Origin: Streptomyces sp. NRRL S-337
Lineage (GTDB): Bacteria; Actinomycetota; Actinomycetes; Streptomycetales; Streptomycetaceae
Assembly: GCF_000720175.1 (NCBI RefSeq)
Contig: NZ_JOIX01000001.1
Span: 124,001 to 188,000 of the forward strand
Direction: 5' to 3'
DNA length: 64,000 nucleotides
How positions within the stretch are numbered: position 1 is the stretch's first letter; every line of letters starts with the position of its first letter. The notes beneath the pieces were generated by a model. The model did not search any database. It was not told the DNA's origin and worked only from the letters and a program-made list of their open reading frames with translations. Made by a program: the position numbers and the translations under genes. This document shows, in pieces, positions 25,362 to 33,915 of this stretch.

Positions 25362-26653
25362 GCGGGACCTTCCGGTACGAGGGGGTGCGGTGGGGCGGAT
25401 GCGGGGGCCAGCAGGCCGAGTTGGGTACGGAACGCGTCCGTGAGGTCGGTCAGGCGGTGCGCCCAGGCACCGGTCGTCGGCGCCTGGACCACGCATTTCA
25501 GCGTTCCGTCGGGCAGCTCGCACACCTGGAGCTGGACCTCGGCGACCGCGCCCACCGGCGGGACGGGAACGGTGTGCATCCGCACCGGACCCGCCGGGTG
25601 CTCGACCCGGCGCCAGCTCTCGAAGGCGAACACCGCCTGGAACACCGGCATCCGGCGGCCCGCGACGGTGCGGGCGGCCCGCACGATCTCGTCGCAGGGC
25701 AGCGCGGAGCCCAGGATGGTCTCCCGGACCGACGCCCAGACCCGTCCGACCGCTCCGGGCGCGGACAGCTCCGGCATCCGGACCGGCACGGTGTTGATCA
25801 GACAGCCCAGTTCGTCCGCCTGCCCGGCGGAGCGGGCGACCACCGGAGTGCCCACGCAGAAGTCCGCACCCCCGGTGAGCCCGGCCAGCGCCCTGCCGTA
25901 CGCGGCCAGCAGCACCACGAACGGCGAGCAGGCGCTGCGCCGGGCCTCGGCGCACACCGCCTGCCAGACCGTGGGCGGACAGGTGGTCCGCCGCTCGGCG
26001 AGGCCGGCCCGGGCCAGGGCTCGCTGGCCCGGCGCCGGCCCGTCGTCCGGCACCGGCAGGTCGGCCGCGCCGGCGAGCACGGTCCGCCAGTGCGCGGCGA
26101 GTTCGGTGCGCTGCGCGGCAGCGGGCTCCACGGGCACCGGCCGCTCCCGCACCGGCAGTTCGGGCGCCCGCCCCTCGGCGGCCAGGCCGTACGCGCGGGC
26201 CAGATCGGTGGCGAACACCTCCTGGGAGAGACCGTCGAAGGCGATGTGATGGACGGCGAGGAAGACCGTGGCGCCCTCGTCGTCGGGGGCGACCGCGGCG
26301 CGGTGGACCCGGCCCGCCGCGATGTCGAAGGTGTCCGCCCCGAGCAGCGCGGCCGCCGCGTCCGCGAACCTGGTGCCCGCGGGGAGACGCAGCGGGGGCT
26401 CGGCGACCGGCTCCGCGAGGACGGTCCGCACCACCTGCCCCCGCTCGATGACGAAGGCGGTGCGCAGTGACTCGTGGCGGCGGGCCACGGCGGACAGCGC
26501 CGCGTCGAGCGCGGACGGCTCCACCGGGCCGTCGGCACGGACCTCGGCGAGCACCCAGTTGGCGGGGCTCGCCGGGGCGATCTGCTCACCCAGCCAGAAC
26601 TGCCGCTCCAGCGCGGAGGCCGGCTGCACCCGCAGCGCGGTGCGCTCAGTCAC
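25358..26653 (-). CDS. Discrete NRPS condensation protein
   Basis: The GTG at 26653 has AAGGAG upstream and overlaps the end of the transporter gene by eight bases. The 431 residues form a single condensation domain with the intact catalytic motif HHIAFDG and the flanking RHESLRTAF and C-lobe motifs (GTPVVARS, LGCLINTVPVR). There is no adenylation or carrier domain. It would join two carrier-bound or carrier/free substrates in trans. Its partner carriers cannot be deduced from sequence; the operon offers the discrete carrier, the ACP of the PKS and the Thr module. Confidence 0.92.
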   Translation of the reverse strand: MTERTALRVQPASALERQFWLGEQIAPASPANWVLAEVRADGPVEPSALDAALSAVARRHESLRTAFVIERGQVVRTVLAEPVAEPPLRLPAGTRFADAAAALLGADTFDIAAGRVHRAAVAPDDEGATVFLAVHHIAFDGLSQEVFATDLARAYGLAAEGRAPELPVRERPVPVEPAAAQRTELAAHWRTVLAGAADLPVPDDGPAPGQRALARAGLAERRTTCPPTVWQAVCAEARRSACSPFVVLLAAYGRALAGLTGGADFCVGTPVVARSAGQADELGCLINTVPVRMPELSAPGAVGRVWASVRETILGSALPCDEIVRAARTVAGRRMPVFQAVFAFESWRRVEHPAGPVRMHTVPVPPVGAVAEVQLQVCELPDGTLKCVVQAPTTGAWAHRLTDLTDAFRTQLGLLAPASAPPHPLVPEGPA

Positions 26654-27950
26654 GGGCCAGCTCCTTGTCCGCGCCCGCCGCACCGTCATCGTCCCCGGTG
26701 CCGTCCGGCGGGGTCAGGTTGTCCATCTCCCGCAGCGCACGGTTCCGCAGCGAGACCAGCACCAGCACCACGTAGGTCGCGCCGAAGGCCAGCAGGGTCC
26801 AGCGCAGCCCGATGCCGTGGATCGCCCAGCCGGCCACCAGGATGCCGACCGGCGCGGCACTCATCGCGACGGCCGAGGTCAGCGCGAAGACCCGGCCGAA
26901 CAGGGCCTGCGGCACCTTGTTGAGCATCACCGTCGACAGCACCGGGTTGAGCGGTCCGGCGGCCAGCCCCAGCAGGAACGAGATCGCGATGGACAGCACC
27001 GCGCCCGGCTGCCCGCCGAGGGCCAACCGCAGTCCGCCGATGACCAGGAAACAGCCCAGCAGCGTCCAACGGCGGCTGGTCAGCAGCCGCTTGCTGGCCG
27101 GGCCGTAGAGGAACGTGCCGGCCACCGCGCCGCAGCCGGAGGCGGCCACCAGCCAGCCGAGGTACTGACCGCCGCCCAGCACCTGGTCCGAGTAGACCGG
27201 CAGGATGACCGGCGTGAAGGCGTCGTCGAGGAAGTTGGTGACGAACACGAACGAGGTCATCGCGCCGATCACCGGCAGCTGCTTGACCAGCCGCAGGCCC
27301 TCGGTGAGCTGCCGCACGAAGCCCTGCCGCTCGGCGGCCGGAGCCACCGGCCCGCCCGGCACGGCGACGCCGATCAGCAGCGCGGAGAGCAGGAAGGTCG
27401 CGGAGTCCACGTACATGCCGATCACCGGGCCGGACACGGCCGCGAGCAGACCGCCGAGCGGCGCCCCGACCAGCAGACCGAGCCGCGGGGCGCCCTGCAT
27501 CCAGGAGTTGGCGCTCTCCAGCCGCACCCCGCCGCGGTCGGCGAGCCCCTTGAGCAGGCTCTGCCGGGCCGCACCGGTCGGTGTCGAGCCCAGACTGCGC
27601 ACGAACAGCAGACCCATCAGCACCGGCAGGGCGAGCCCCACCGTGTCGTTGAGCAGCGGGATCAGCCCGATGACGGTGCCCGCGAGCAGATCGCAGAGCA
27701 CGCTCATCCGCTTGCCGCCGATGCGGTCGATCCAGACCCCGCCGACCGCGCCCGCGAAGATCAGCGGCAGCGTGTTGGCGAAACCAGCCAGGCCGGTCGA
27801 GACGGAACTGCCGGTGACGCCGAGCACGTACAGCGGGATGGTCACCACCGTCACCGCATTGCCGAACGACGACAGGTAGTGGGCCAGCAGCAGGACCACC
27901 AGCGGCCGGCGTTCGCGCACCGTGGTCGTGGGCCCGGGGGGCGAGGTCAT
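26646..27950 (-). CDS. Major facilitator superfamily exporter (EntS/MFS_3-like)
   Basis: The 434-residue protein has about 12 membrane segments, an MFS motif A-like loop (GGVWIDRIGGKRM) between TM2 and TM3 and the repeated halves of drug/siderophore exporters such as EntS. It is translationally coupled to the upstream condensation gene (ATGA) and to the following one (8-base overlap). Co-expression with the NRPS/PKS genes makes it the likely exporter and possibly self-resistance determinant of the peptide product. Confidence 0.92.
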   Translation of the reverse strand: MTSPPGPTTTVRERRPLVVLLLAHYLSSFGNAVTVVTIPLYVLGVTGSSVSTGLAGFANTLPLIFAGAVGGVWIDRIGGKRMSVLCDLLAGTVIGLIPLLNDTVGLALPVLMGLLFVRSLGSTPTGAARQSLLKGLADRGGVRLESANSWMQGAPRLGLLVGAPLGGLLAAVSGPVIGMYVDSATFLLSALLIGVAVPGGPVAPAAERQGFVRQLTEGLRLVKQLPVIGAMTSFVFVTNFLDDAFTPVILPVYSDQVLGGGQYLGWLVAASGCGAVAGTFLYGPASKRLLTSRRWTLLGCFLVIGGLRLALGGQPGAVLSIAISFLLGLAAGPLNPVLSTVMLNKVPQALFGRVFALTSAVAMSAAPVGILVAGWAIHGIGLRWTLLAFGATYVVLVLVSLRNRALREMDNLTPPDGTGDDDGAAGADKELARD

Positions 27951-29722
27951 CGAATCTCCTGTTCCGCACGGCGGGTGCTGGCGAAGAGCTGCTCCAGGTA
28001 CTCCTCCGAGACCCCGGCCCGCCCGGGGACCTCGGAGTCCGGGATGCCGGCCGGTGCCAGCGGGTTGCCGCGTTGCCGCAGCAGCTCGGTGAGGGCGGAG
28101 AGGGTGGTGTGCTCGGTGATGTCCCGGGGCCCGGCGGTGAAGCCCCGCGCCGTCAGCAGCCGGGCGAGGCGCACGGCCAGCAGCGGCGTGCCACCACGGT
28201 CGGCGAACGCGTCCTGCGGGTCCGCGGTGGGCACGTCCAGCGCCTCGCACCACGCCGCGGCCACCAGTTCGGCGGCGCGCCCGGCCGGGCTGGCGAGCGG
28301 AGTGTCGGGCGAGGTGGCGAAGACCTCGACCAACTGCAGCAGCCGCCGCGCGAGCCGGTCGATGGTCTCCGGCTCGAAGAGCGCGGTCCGGTACTCGAAC
28401 CGCCCGTAGACCAGGTCGCCCAGATGCCACCAGGCGACCGTCGCGTCCATCGAGGAGATCCCCTCGGGCACCGCGTTGGCGTAGACGGTGGCGCCGGGCA
28501 CCGAGTAGGACACCGTCTCGGCGAGGTCGAGATGGACGAGCATGGTGCGCAGCAGCGGATAGCTGTGCACGGACCGCTCGGGGGCCACCGCCCGTACGAT
28601 CTCGCCGAACGGCGTCTCGTGGTGCTCCGCGACGGCGGCACCGGCGGCCTGGGTGGCGGCCATGAAATCGTGCGGGGTCGGATTCTCGGGCAGCCGGATC
28701 CGCAGCGGCACGTTGGTCAGCAGGAAGCCCACCAGGTCCTGGACGGCCGGCTCGCCGCGGGTCACGCTGGGCACCCCGAGGAGGACGTCCCGCTCCCCGC
28801 TCTCCTCGTACAGCAGCGCCGCGTAGACGGCGGCCATCGCGTTGGCGACCGTGCTGCGGGCCTGCTTGGCGCGGGCGATGAAGGCCGCCGCGATCCCCTT
28901 GTCCAGGACGAAGTTGTACTGCCGCCCGGCGCGGTCCTCGGTCTCGGGGGAGTGGTCGTACGGCAGCAGCGGCCGGTCCGGGAGGTCCGCCAGGTAGCTG
29001 CGCCAGAAGGCCCGGTGGCGTTCGCCGTGCTCGCTGTCGAAGTACTCCCGCTGCCACTGCGCATAGTCCCCGAACTGCACGGGGAGATCGGGGAGTTGGG
29101 GCTCGCGGCCCTCTCGGACCGCCCGGTAGACCTCCAGCAGCTCGCTGTTGAGCCGTACGTAGGACCACTGGTCGGTGAAGGAGTGCGGCATGGTCTGCAC
29201 GATCTGGTGGTCGCCGCCGCCGAGGTCGGCCACCCCGATCCGCAGCACCGGGTCGCGGGCGAGGTCGAACGGGCGCCGGACCTGCTCCCGGATGAACTCC
29301 GCCCGGCGCCGCTCCCGTTCACCGTCCGGCCCGGCCGACCGGTCGGCGAAGGTCAGGTCGGCGCCGCGGTCCGGGTGCAGCCGCAGCACCGGCCGGGTGC
29401 CGTCCGTCTCGATGGCCGAGCGCAGCAGCTCGTGCCGGCCCACCACGACGGCCACCGCCTCGGTGAAGGCCCGCCGGTCGAACTCCCCGAGGAAGCGCAG
29501 CCCGAACCCCAGGGTGTAGGTGGTGGTGCCGGGGTAGAGCTGGTCGAGGATCCACAGCCGTTCCTGGTCCATGCCGACCGGGAAGGTGTCGCGCGGCCCG
29601 GGCCGGGGCCGGAGCGGGCGCTTGCCGGAGCGCTGCTGCGACAGCTTGGCCAGGAGGGCGGCGCGCTTCTCGGGAGCCAGTCCGGCGAGCCGGGCCGCGA
29701 GCGCCGACTCCGCCCCGCTCAT
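27947..29722 (-). CDS. NRPS condensation protein with degenerate carrier domain
   Basis: The 591-residue protein begins with a helical linker of the kind preceding NRPS proteins (LAARLAGLAPEKRAALLAKL), followed by a full condensation domain (about 45-480) and a carrier-like domain (about 483-550). The active-site motif is altered to PHSFTDQ: the first His is Pro, the catalytic second His (residue 180) and Asp184 are kept, and Gly is Gln. In the carrier the conserved GGxS reads RGGTPLL, with Pro513 in place of the phosphopantetheine serine, so it cannot be activated in the usual way. The ~40-residue tail is charged. It may act as a condensation, epimerisation-like or scaffold protein. Confidence 0.88.
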   Translation of the reverse strand: MSGAESALAARLAGLAPEKRAALLAKLSQQRSGKRPLRPRPGPRDTFPVGMDQERLWILDQLYPGTTTYTLGFGLRFLGEFDRRAFTEAVAVVVGRHELLRSAIETDGTRPVLRLHPDRGADLTFADRSAGPDGERERRRAEFIREQVRRPFDLARDPVLRIGVADLGGGDHQIVQTMPHSFTDQWSYVRLNSELLEVYRAVREGREPQLPDLPVQFGDYAQWQREYFDSEHGERHRAFWRSYLADLPDRPLLPYDHSPETEDRAGRQYNFVLDKGIAAAFIARAKQARSTVANAMAAVYAALLYEESGERDVLLGVPSVTRGEPAVQDLVGFLLTNVPLRIRLPENPTPHDFMAATQAAGAAVAEHHETPFGEIVRAVAPERSVHSYPLLRTMLVHLDLAETVSYSVPGATVYANAVPEGISSMDATVAWWHLGDLVYGRFEYRTALFEPETIDRLARRLLQLVEVFATSPDTPLASPAGRAAELVAAAWCEALDVPTADPQDAFADRGGTPLLAVRLARLLTARGFTAGPRDITEHTTLSALTELLRQRGNPLAPAGIPDSEVPGRAGVSEEYLEQLFASTRRAEQEIR

Positions 29723-30849
29723 CGGGCACGCTCCGCGGGGAGGCAGCCGAACAGGGCGGGCAGCGCGGCCAGTACGTCCTCGGTGGGCAGCCCGAAGTCC
29801 ACCAGGAAGCCGACCTCGTCGGCGCCCGCGGTACGCAGCAGACCGAGCACCTCCGCGGCCTTGCCCGGCGGGCCGAGCAGCGAGGGGCCCTGCAGGAAGT
29901 TGAGGTAGGCGCTCTCCAGCAGCACCTTCTCGTCCTCGCCCGGTGCGGTCGTCTGACTCCGGTAGGCGCGCAGATAGCCGTGCATCGCGGGGCGCAGATG
30001 GTCCTCCAGATCGGGCCGGTCGCTGACGTAGGCATGCACCATGACCACCACATCACCCTCTCCCGCATGCCCGGCCTGCCGCCAGGCCGCGCGGTAGCGC
30101 GCGATGTTCTCCCGCAGCACCGGCAGCGTCTGGCCGAGCAGCGCGGTCATCACGCCGCAGCCGGCCCGCGCGGCGGCCTCGAAGGTCTCGGCGTTGCCGG
30201 CCGACGTCAGCCAGACCGGGAGCTCCGGCTGCACCGGGCGGGGGCCGGTACGGACCTCGGCCGTGCCGCCCGCCGTGGTGGGATGGGAGAGCGCCTCGCC
30301 CCGCCAGTGCGCCCGCACCTGCTCGATGATCCGCAGCGTGTCCGCGCGCCGCCCGGCGTAGTCCGTACGGGCCAGCACGAAGTCGTCGGGGTGCCAGCCG
30401 CTGGCGAACGAGATACCGGCCCGGCCGTCCGACAGGTTGTCGACCACCGCCCAGTCCTCGGCGATCCGGGCCGGGTGGTGCAGCGGCGCGGCCACGCTGC
30501 CGGCCCGGATCCGCAGCCGCTCGGTGCGCACGGCGACCGCGGCGGCCAGCACCGCCGGGTTCGGCGAGTGCCCGCCGAAGTCCACGAAGTGCCGTTCCGG
30601 CAGCCAGACGGCGTGCAGCCCGGCCGCGTCCGCCTGCTCCGCCGCGTCGAGGACGAAGCGGTAGTACTCGCGCGCCGGGACCGCGTCCGCGCTGGCGAAG
30701 AAGTACAGGCTCTGCCGGGCGGGCGCGCCGCCCGCCGCCCCGTCCGCGGACGGGGTGCCGGTACGGGCGGCCCGCTGCCGCATCTGCCGGCCGAGGACGC
30801 GGCGCTGTTCCGGCGTCAGGGCCGCCAGCCGCTCGGAGAGGTCGCTCAC
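29719..30849 (-). CDS. Luciferase-like monooxygenase (MupA/Atu3810-type, assembly-line associated)
   Basis: The GTG at 30849 overlaps the PKS stop (GTGA). The 376-residue protein starts with a short helical docking-like segment (VSDLSERLAALTPEQRRVL) of the kind that links NRPS/PKS proteins. A TIM-barrel luciferase domain follows with FFASADAVPAREYYRFVLDA, AVWLPERHFVDFGG, LRIRAGSVAAPLHHP and GISFASGWHPDDF. This is the pattern of FMNH2-dependent enzymes often inserted in NRPS/PKS megasynthases. They oxidise carrier-bound intermediates, but the reaction varies. Here it is a free-standing protein right after the KS-AT-ACP, so it probably acts on the ACP-bound beta-keto or aminoacyl intermediate (inference). 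Confidence 0.9.
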   Translation of the reverse strand: MSDLSERLAALTPEQRRVLGRQMRQRAARTGTPSADGAAGGAPARQSLYFFASADAVPAREYYRFVLDAAEQADAAGLHAVWLPERHFVDFGGHSPNPAVLAAAVAVRTERLRIRAGSVAAPLHHPARIAEDWAVVDNLSDGRAGISFASGWHPDDFVLARTDYAGRRADTLRIIEQVRAHWRGEALSHPTTAGGTAEVRTGPRPVQPELPVWLTSAGNAETFEAAARAGCGVMTALLGQTLPVLRENIARYRAAWRQAGHAGEGDVVVMVHAYVSDRPDLEDHLRPAMHGYLRAYRSQTTAPGEDEKVLLESAYLNFLQGPSLLGPPGKAAEVLGLLRTAGADEVGFLVDFGLPTEDVLAALPALFGCLPAERAR

Positions 30850-33845
30850 TGCGCACCCTCGATCTCGTCGAGCAGCCGCAGGAGTTCGGCGTCGTCCCGG
30901 CCGGCGGCGAGCTCCTCGGCACGGCGGATGAAGGAGCCGAGGTCGGAGTGCTCGTAGAGGTCGCCGAGCGCGACGCCGAGCAGCAGCGTGTCGTTGACCA
31001 CCGTGAGCAGCTGCGCGGCCTGCAGCGACGTTCCGCCGAGGGTGAAGAAGTTGTCCGACGGGCCGAGCGGTTCGCCGCCGAACGCCTCCTGCCAGATGGC
31101 GGTGATCGTCGTGGCGAGATCGCTGCTGTCCGCCGCGGTGTCCTCCGCCGCCGGCGGAGCCGACGGTTCCTGCGGCGGTCCGGGCTCGCGGAGGGCCGCG
31201 GCGGTCGCGGCGGGCCGTTCGTGGGGCAGCGCCCCCGGGGTCGCCTCGATCCAGTGCCGGGTGTTCGCGAACGGGTAACGCGGCAGCGGAAGGGGGGAGG
31301 TGACGAGGGGCACGTCGAAGTCGACCGGGCAGCCGGCCGCCCAGAGACGCGCCAGCGCGTCCTCGTGCGCCGCTGCCTCGTCCGCCCCGGAGTGCCCGAG
31401 CAGCTCGATGATGCTCGGCGGGTGCACGAGGCCCAGCAGGCGGGCGGTCTGCCGCACGGGGTTGGTCAGCGCCCGGCCGCCGTGGATGCCGACGACCGCG
31501 GCGGGGCGGCCGGCCAGCAGCGTCCGGACACCGTCGGCCAGCCGCACGGTCCCGCGCAACTGCCCTGCCCAGTAAGCGGGGTCGGTGGCCTCCTCGGCGC
31601 TGAGCTCCGCGCCGGTGCGGTTGGAGATGACGGTCAGCCGCGGCGCCGACAGCGGCACGGTGGCGAGGAACTCCCCGAACCGGGCGGCGGCCTCCTCCAT
31701 CGCGCGGGAGTGGAAGGCGTGCGCGGTCTCCAGCCGGCGCGCAGTGAGCCCGCGCGCGGCGCAGCGCCGCTCCAGCTCGGCGACCGTGTCCAGGTCGCCG
31801 CCGAGCACCGTCGTCTCGGGGCCGTTGACACCGCAGACATCGGCGGGCAGCCCGGCGGCGAGGTCGCGGGCGGCCTCCTCGTCCAGCGGGACCGCGAGCA
31901 TCGCCCCGGCCGGGGCCCGGCTCATCAGCTCCCCGCGCCGTACGACGGCCGCCGCCGCGTCCTCGACGCCGAACACCCCGGCGTACGCGGCCGCGGTCAG
32001 CTCGCCGACGCTGTGGCCGAGCAGCGTCGCCGGCCGTACGCCCCGGCGTTCCAGCCGCCGCAGGTGCGCCAGACCGACCACGAAGAGCAGCGGCTGCACC
32101 ACCGCGGTGTCCAGCAGCCGCGGGTCGTCGCCCGCCCATGTCTCGAAGCCGCGCAGATCGGGACCGCCGGCCCGCAGCACGGCGGCGGACAACCGGTCGA
32201 GGTCCGCGCCGAAACGGGGGTCGTCGGCGGCCGACGCACCGGTACCGGTCAGGCGGATGCCCTGTCCGGGCAGCATCACGGCGACCGGGGCGTCCGCCAC
32301 GGCCGGTGGCGTGTCGGCCCGCTTCGCGGTCTCCAGCAGCCACTGCCGCAGCCGTTCGCGGGCGGCGGCCGGGTCGGTGGGCAGGGCGACGGCGGCCCGG
32401 TGGGCGAGTTGCCGCCGGCCGTGCCACAGCGTGCCGAGCACGCCGGGGAGGGCGGCCCGCGCGCCGGGGCCGTCGAGCCAGCCGGCCAGGTCCGCGGCCT
32501 TGTCGCGCAGGGCCTGCGGGGTCGCGGCGGAGAGCACGGCGACCGGGGGCCGGACGTCCGGGACGGGAGTGGGTTCCGGGACCGGGTCGGCCGGGGCGAC
32601 GATCACATGCGCGTTGGTGCCGCCGAAGCCGAAGGAGCTGACCGCGGCCCGGCGCGGGACCTCGGCGCTCCAGGTCGCGGCCGTCCGCGGCAGGAAGAAC
32701 CGGTCCGCGCCGAGGTCCGCGTCCGGGCCGTCGCCCGGCTGGGAGGCGACCGGCAGCAGCATGTCGTGCTGGAGCGCCAGCACCGTCTTGATCAGGCCGA
32801 GCACCCCGGCCGCGCTGTCGGTGTGCCCGATGTTCGGTTTCACCGTGCCGATGGCGCAGCGGGGGGTGGCGGTGCCGGTGCCGTAGACCTCGGCCAGCGC
32901 CGCCAGTTCGACCTGGTCGCCGAGGACGGTCCCGGTGCCGTGCGCCTCGATGTAGCCGATGTCCGCGGGGGAGAGCCCGGAGACCTCCAGGGCCTCGCGG
33001 AGCACCTCGGCCTGGCCCCGCGGGCTGGGCGCGGTCATGCCCATCCGGTCGGCGCCGTCGTTGTTGACCGCACTGCCGACGATGTGCGCACGGGCCCGGC
33101 CGGGCCCGCCGGCGAGCTCGGCCGACCGGCGCAGCACCACGATCCCCGCGCCGCTCGACGGGACCGTGCCCCGGCTGCCCACGGTGAAGCTGCGGCAGCG
33201 GCCGTCGGGCGCGTAGATGCCGCCCTCGGGCCCGTCGTGCTCGGGCCGTTCGACCGGGAAGACGGTGATCCCGCCCGCGATCGCCACATCGCATTCGTAG
33301 GTGAGCAGGCTGCGCACCGCCTGATGGACGGCGACCAGGGAGGTGGAGCAGGCGGTCTGCACGGTCATGCTCGGGCCGGTGAAGCCGAGCCGGTAGGAGA
33401 GCGCGGTGGCGAGGAAGTCACGGGAGTTGCCGAGCATGATCTGCTCGGTGCCGTGGGCCCGCACGGTCCGCTCGTCCGGCAGGACGTTGCGGTGCAGGTA
33501 GATGTCGGGGCCGCCACCGATGAAGACGCCGACCCGGTTGCCGGCGCGCGTGGTGTCGAGGCAGGCGTCCTCCATGGCCTCCCAGACCAGTTCGGCGATC
33601 ACCCGGTGCTGGGGGTCGGTGAGCGCCGCGTGGGCGGGCGCCATGCCGAACAGCTCGGCGTCGAACTCGGCGAACCGGTCGATCTGCCCGCTGAGCAGTC
33701 GGCCGTTCCCGGTCCGTTCCCCCCTGGCCGCGGGCAGCGCGACCTCACCCCCGGCGAGTCGGGAGAGGAAGGTCTCCGGGTCCGATGCGCCGGGGGCCCG
33801 CAGGGACAGCCCCACCACGGCCACGGCATTGTCCAGCTCCGTCAT
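30846..33845 (-). CDS. Type I polyketide synthase module, KS-AT-ACP
   Basis: The ATG at 33845 follows AAGGAG. The 999-residue protein has a ketosynthase with active Cys166 in TACSTSL, His302 in EAHGTGT and His341 in KPNIGH. An acyltransferase follows with Ser611 in GHSVGE and HAFH (708-711), the signature of malonyl-CoA selection. The C-terminal ACP has DNFFTLGGTSLQ. No KR, DH, ER or MT domain is present, so extension should leave a beta-keto group unless tailored. It follows the Thr-type NRPS module in the operon by 70 bases and precedes the luciferase-like enzyme. Confidence 0.95.
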   Translation of the reverse strand: MTELDNAVAVVGLSLRAPGASDPETFLSRLAGGEVALPAARGERTGNGRLLSGQIDRFAEFDAELFGMAPAHAALTDPQHRVIAELVWEAMEDACLDTTRAGNRVGVFIGGGPDIYLHRNVLPDERTVRAHGTEQIMLGNSRDFLATALSYRLGFTGPSMTVQTACSTSLVAVHQAVRSLLTYECDVAIAGGITVFPVERPEHDGPEGGIYAPDGRCRSFTVGSRGTVPSSGAGIVVLRRSAELAGGPGRARAHIVGSAVNNDGADRMGMTAPSPRGQAEVLREALEVSGLSPADIGYIEAHGTGTVLGDQVELAALAEVYGTGTATPRCAIGTVKPNIGHTDSAAGVLGLIKTVLALQHDMLLPVASQPGDGPDADLGADRFFLPRTAATWSAEVPRRAAVSSFGFGGTNAHVIVAPADPVPEPTPVPDVRPPVAVLSAATPQALRDKAADLAGWLDGPGARAALPGVLGTLWHGRRQLAHRAAVALPTDPAAARERLRQWLLETAKRADTPPAVADAPVAVMLPGQGIRLTGTGASAADDPRFGADLDRLSAAVLRAGGPDLRGFETWAGDDPRLLDTAVVQPLLFVVGLAHLRRLERRGVRPATLLGHSVGELTAAAYAGVFGVEDAAAAVVRRGELMSRAPAGAMLAVPLDEEAARDLAAGLPADVCGVNGPETTVLGGDLDTVAELERRCAARGLTARRLETAHAFHSRAMEEAAARFGEFLATVPLSAPRLTVISNRTGAELSAEEATDPAYWAGQLRGTVRLADGVRTLLAGRPAAVVGIHGGRALTNPVRQTARLLGLVHPPSIIELLGHSGADEAAAHEDALARLWAAGCPVDFDVPLVTSPLPLPRYPFANTRHWIEATPGALPHERPAATAAALREPGPPQEPSAPPAAEDTAADSSDLATTITAIWQEAFGGEPLGPSDNFFTLGGTSLQAAQLLTVVNDTLLLGVALGDLYEHSDLGSFIRRAEELAAGRDDAELLRLLDEIEGAQ

Positions 33846-33915
33846 GCCGGTTCTCCTTCCATCACGTACGAGCTGCTCGGTTGCGGTCCGGCCGGCGGGG
33901 CCGGCAGCGGCGGCC

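Noticed and set aside
30846..33845. Trans-AT PKS interpretation
   Set aside because: An integrated AT with GHSVGE and HAFH is present, so the module is a cis-AT, malonyl-type PKS.
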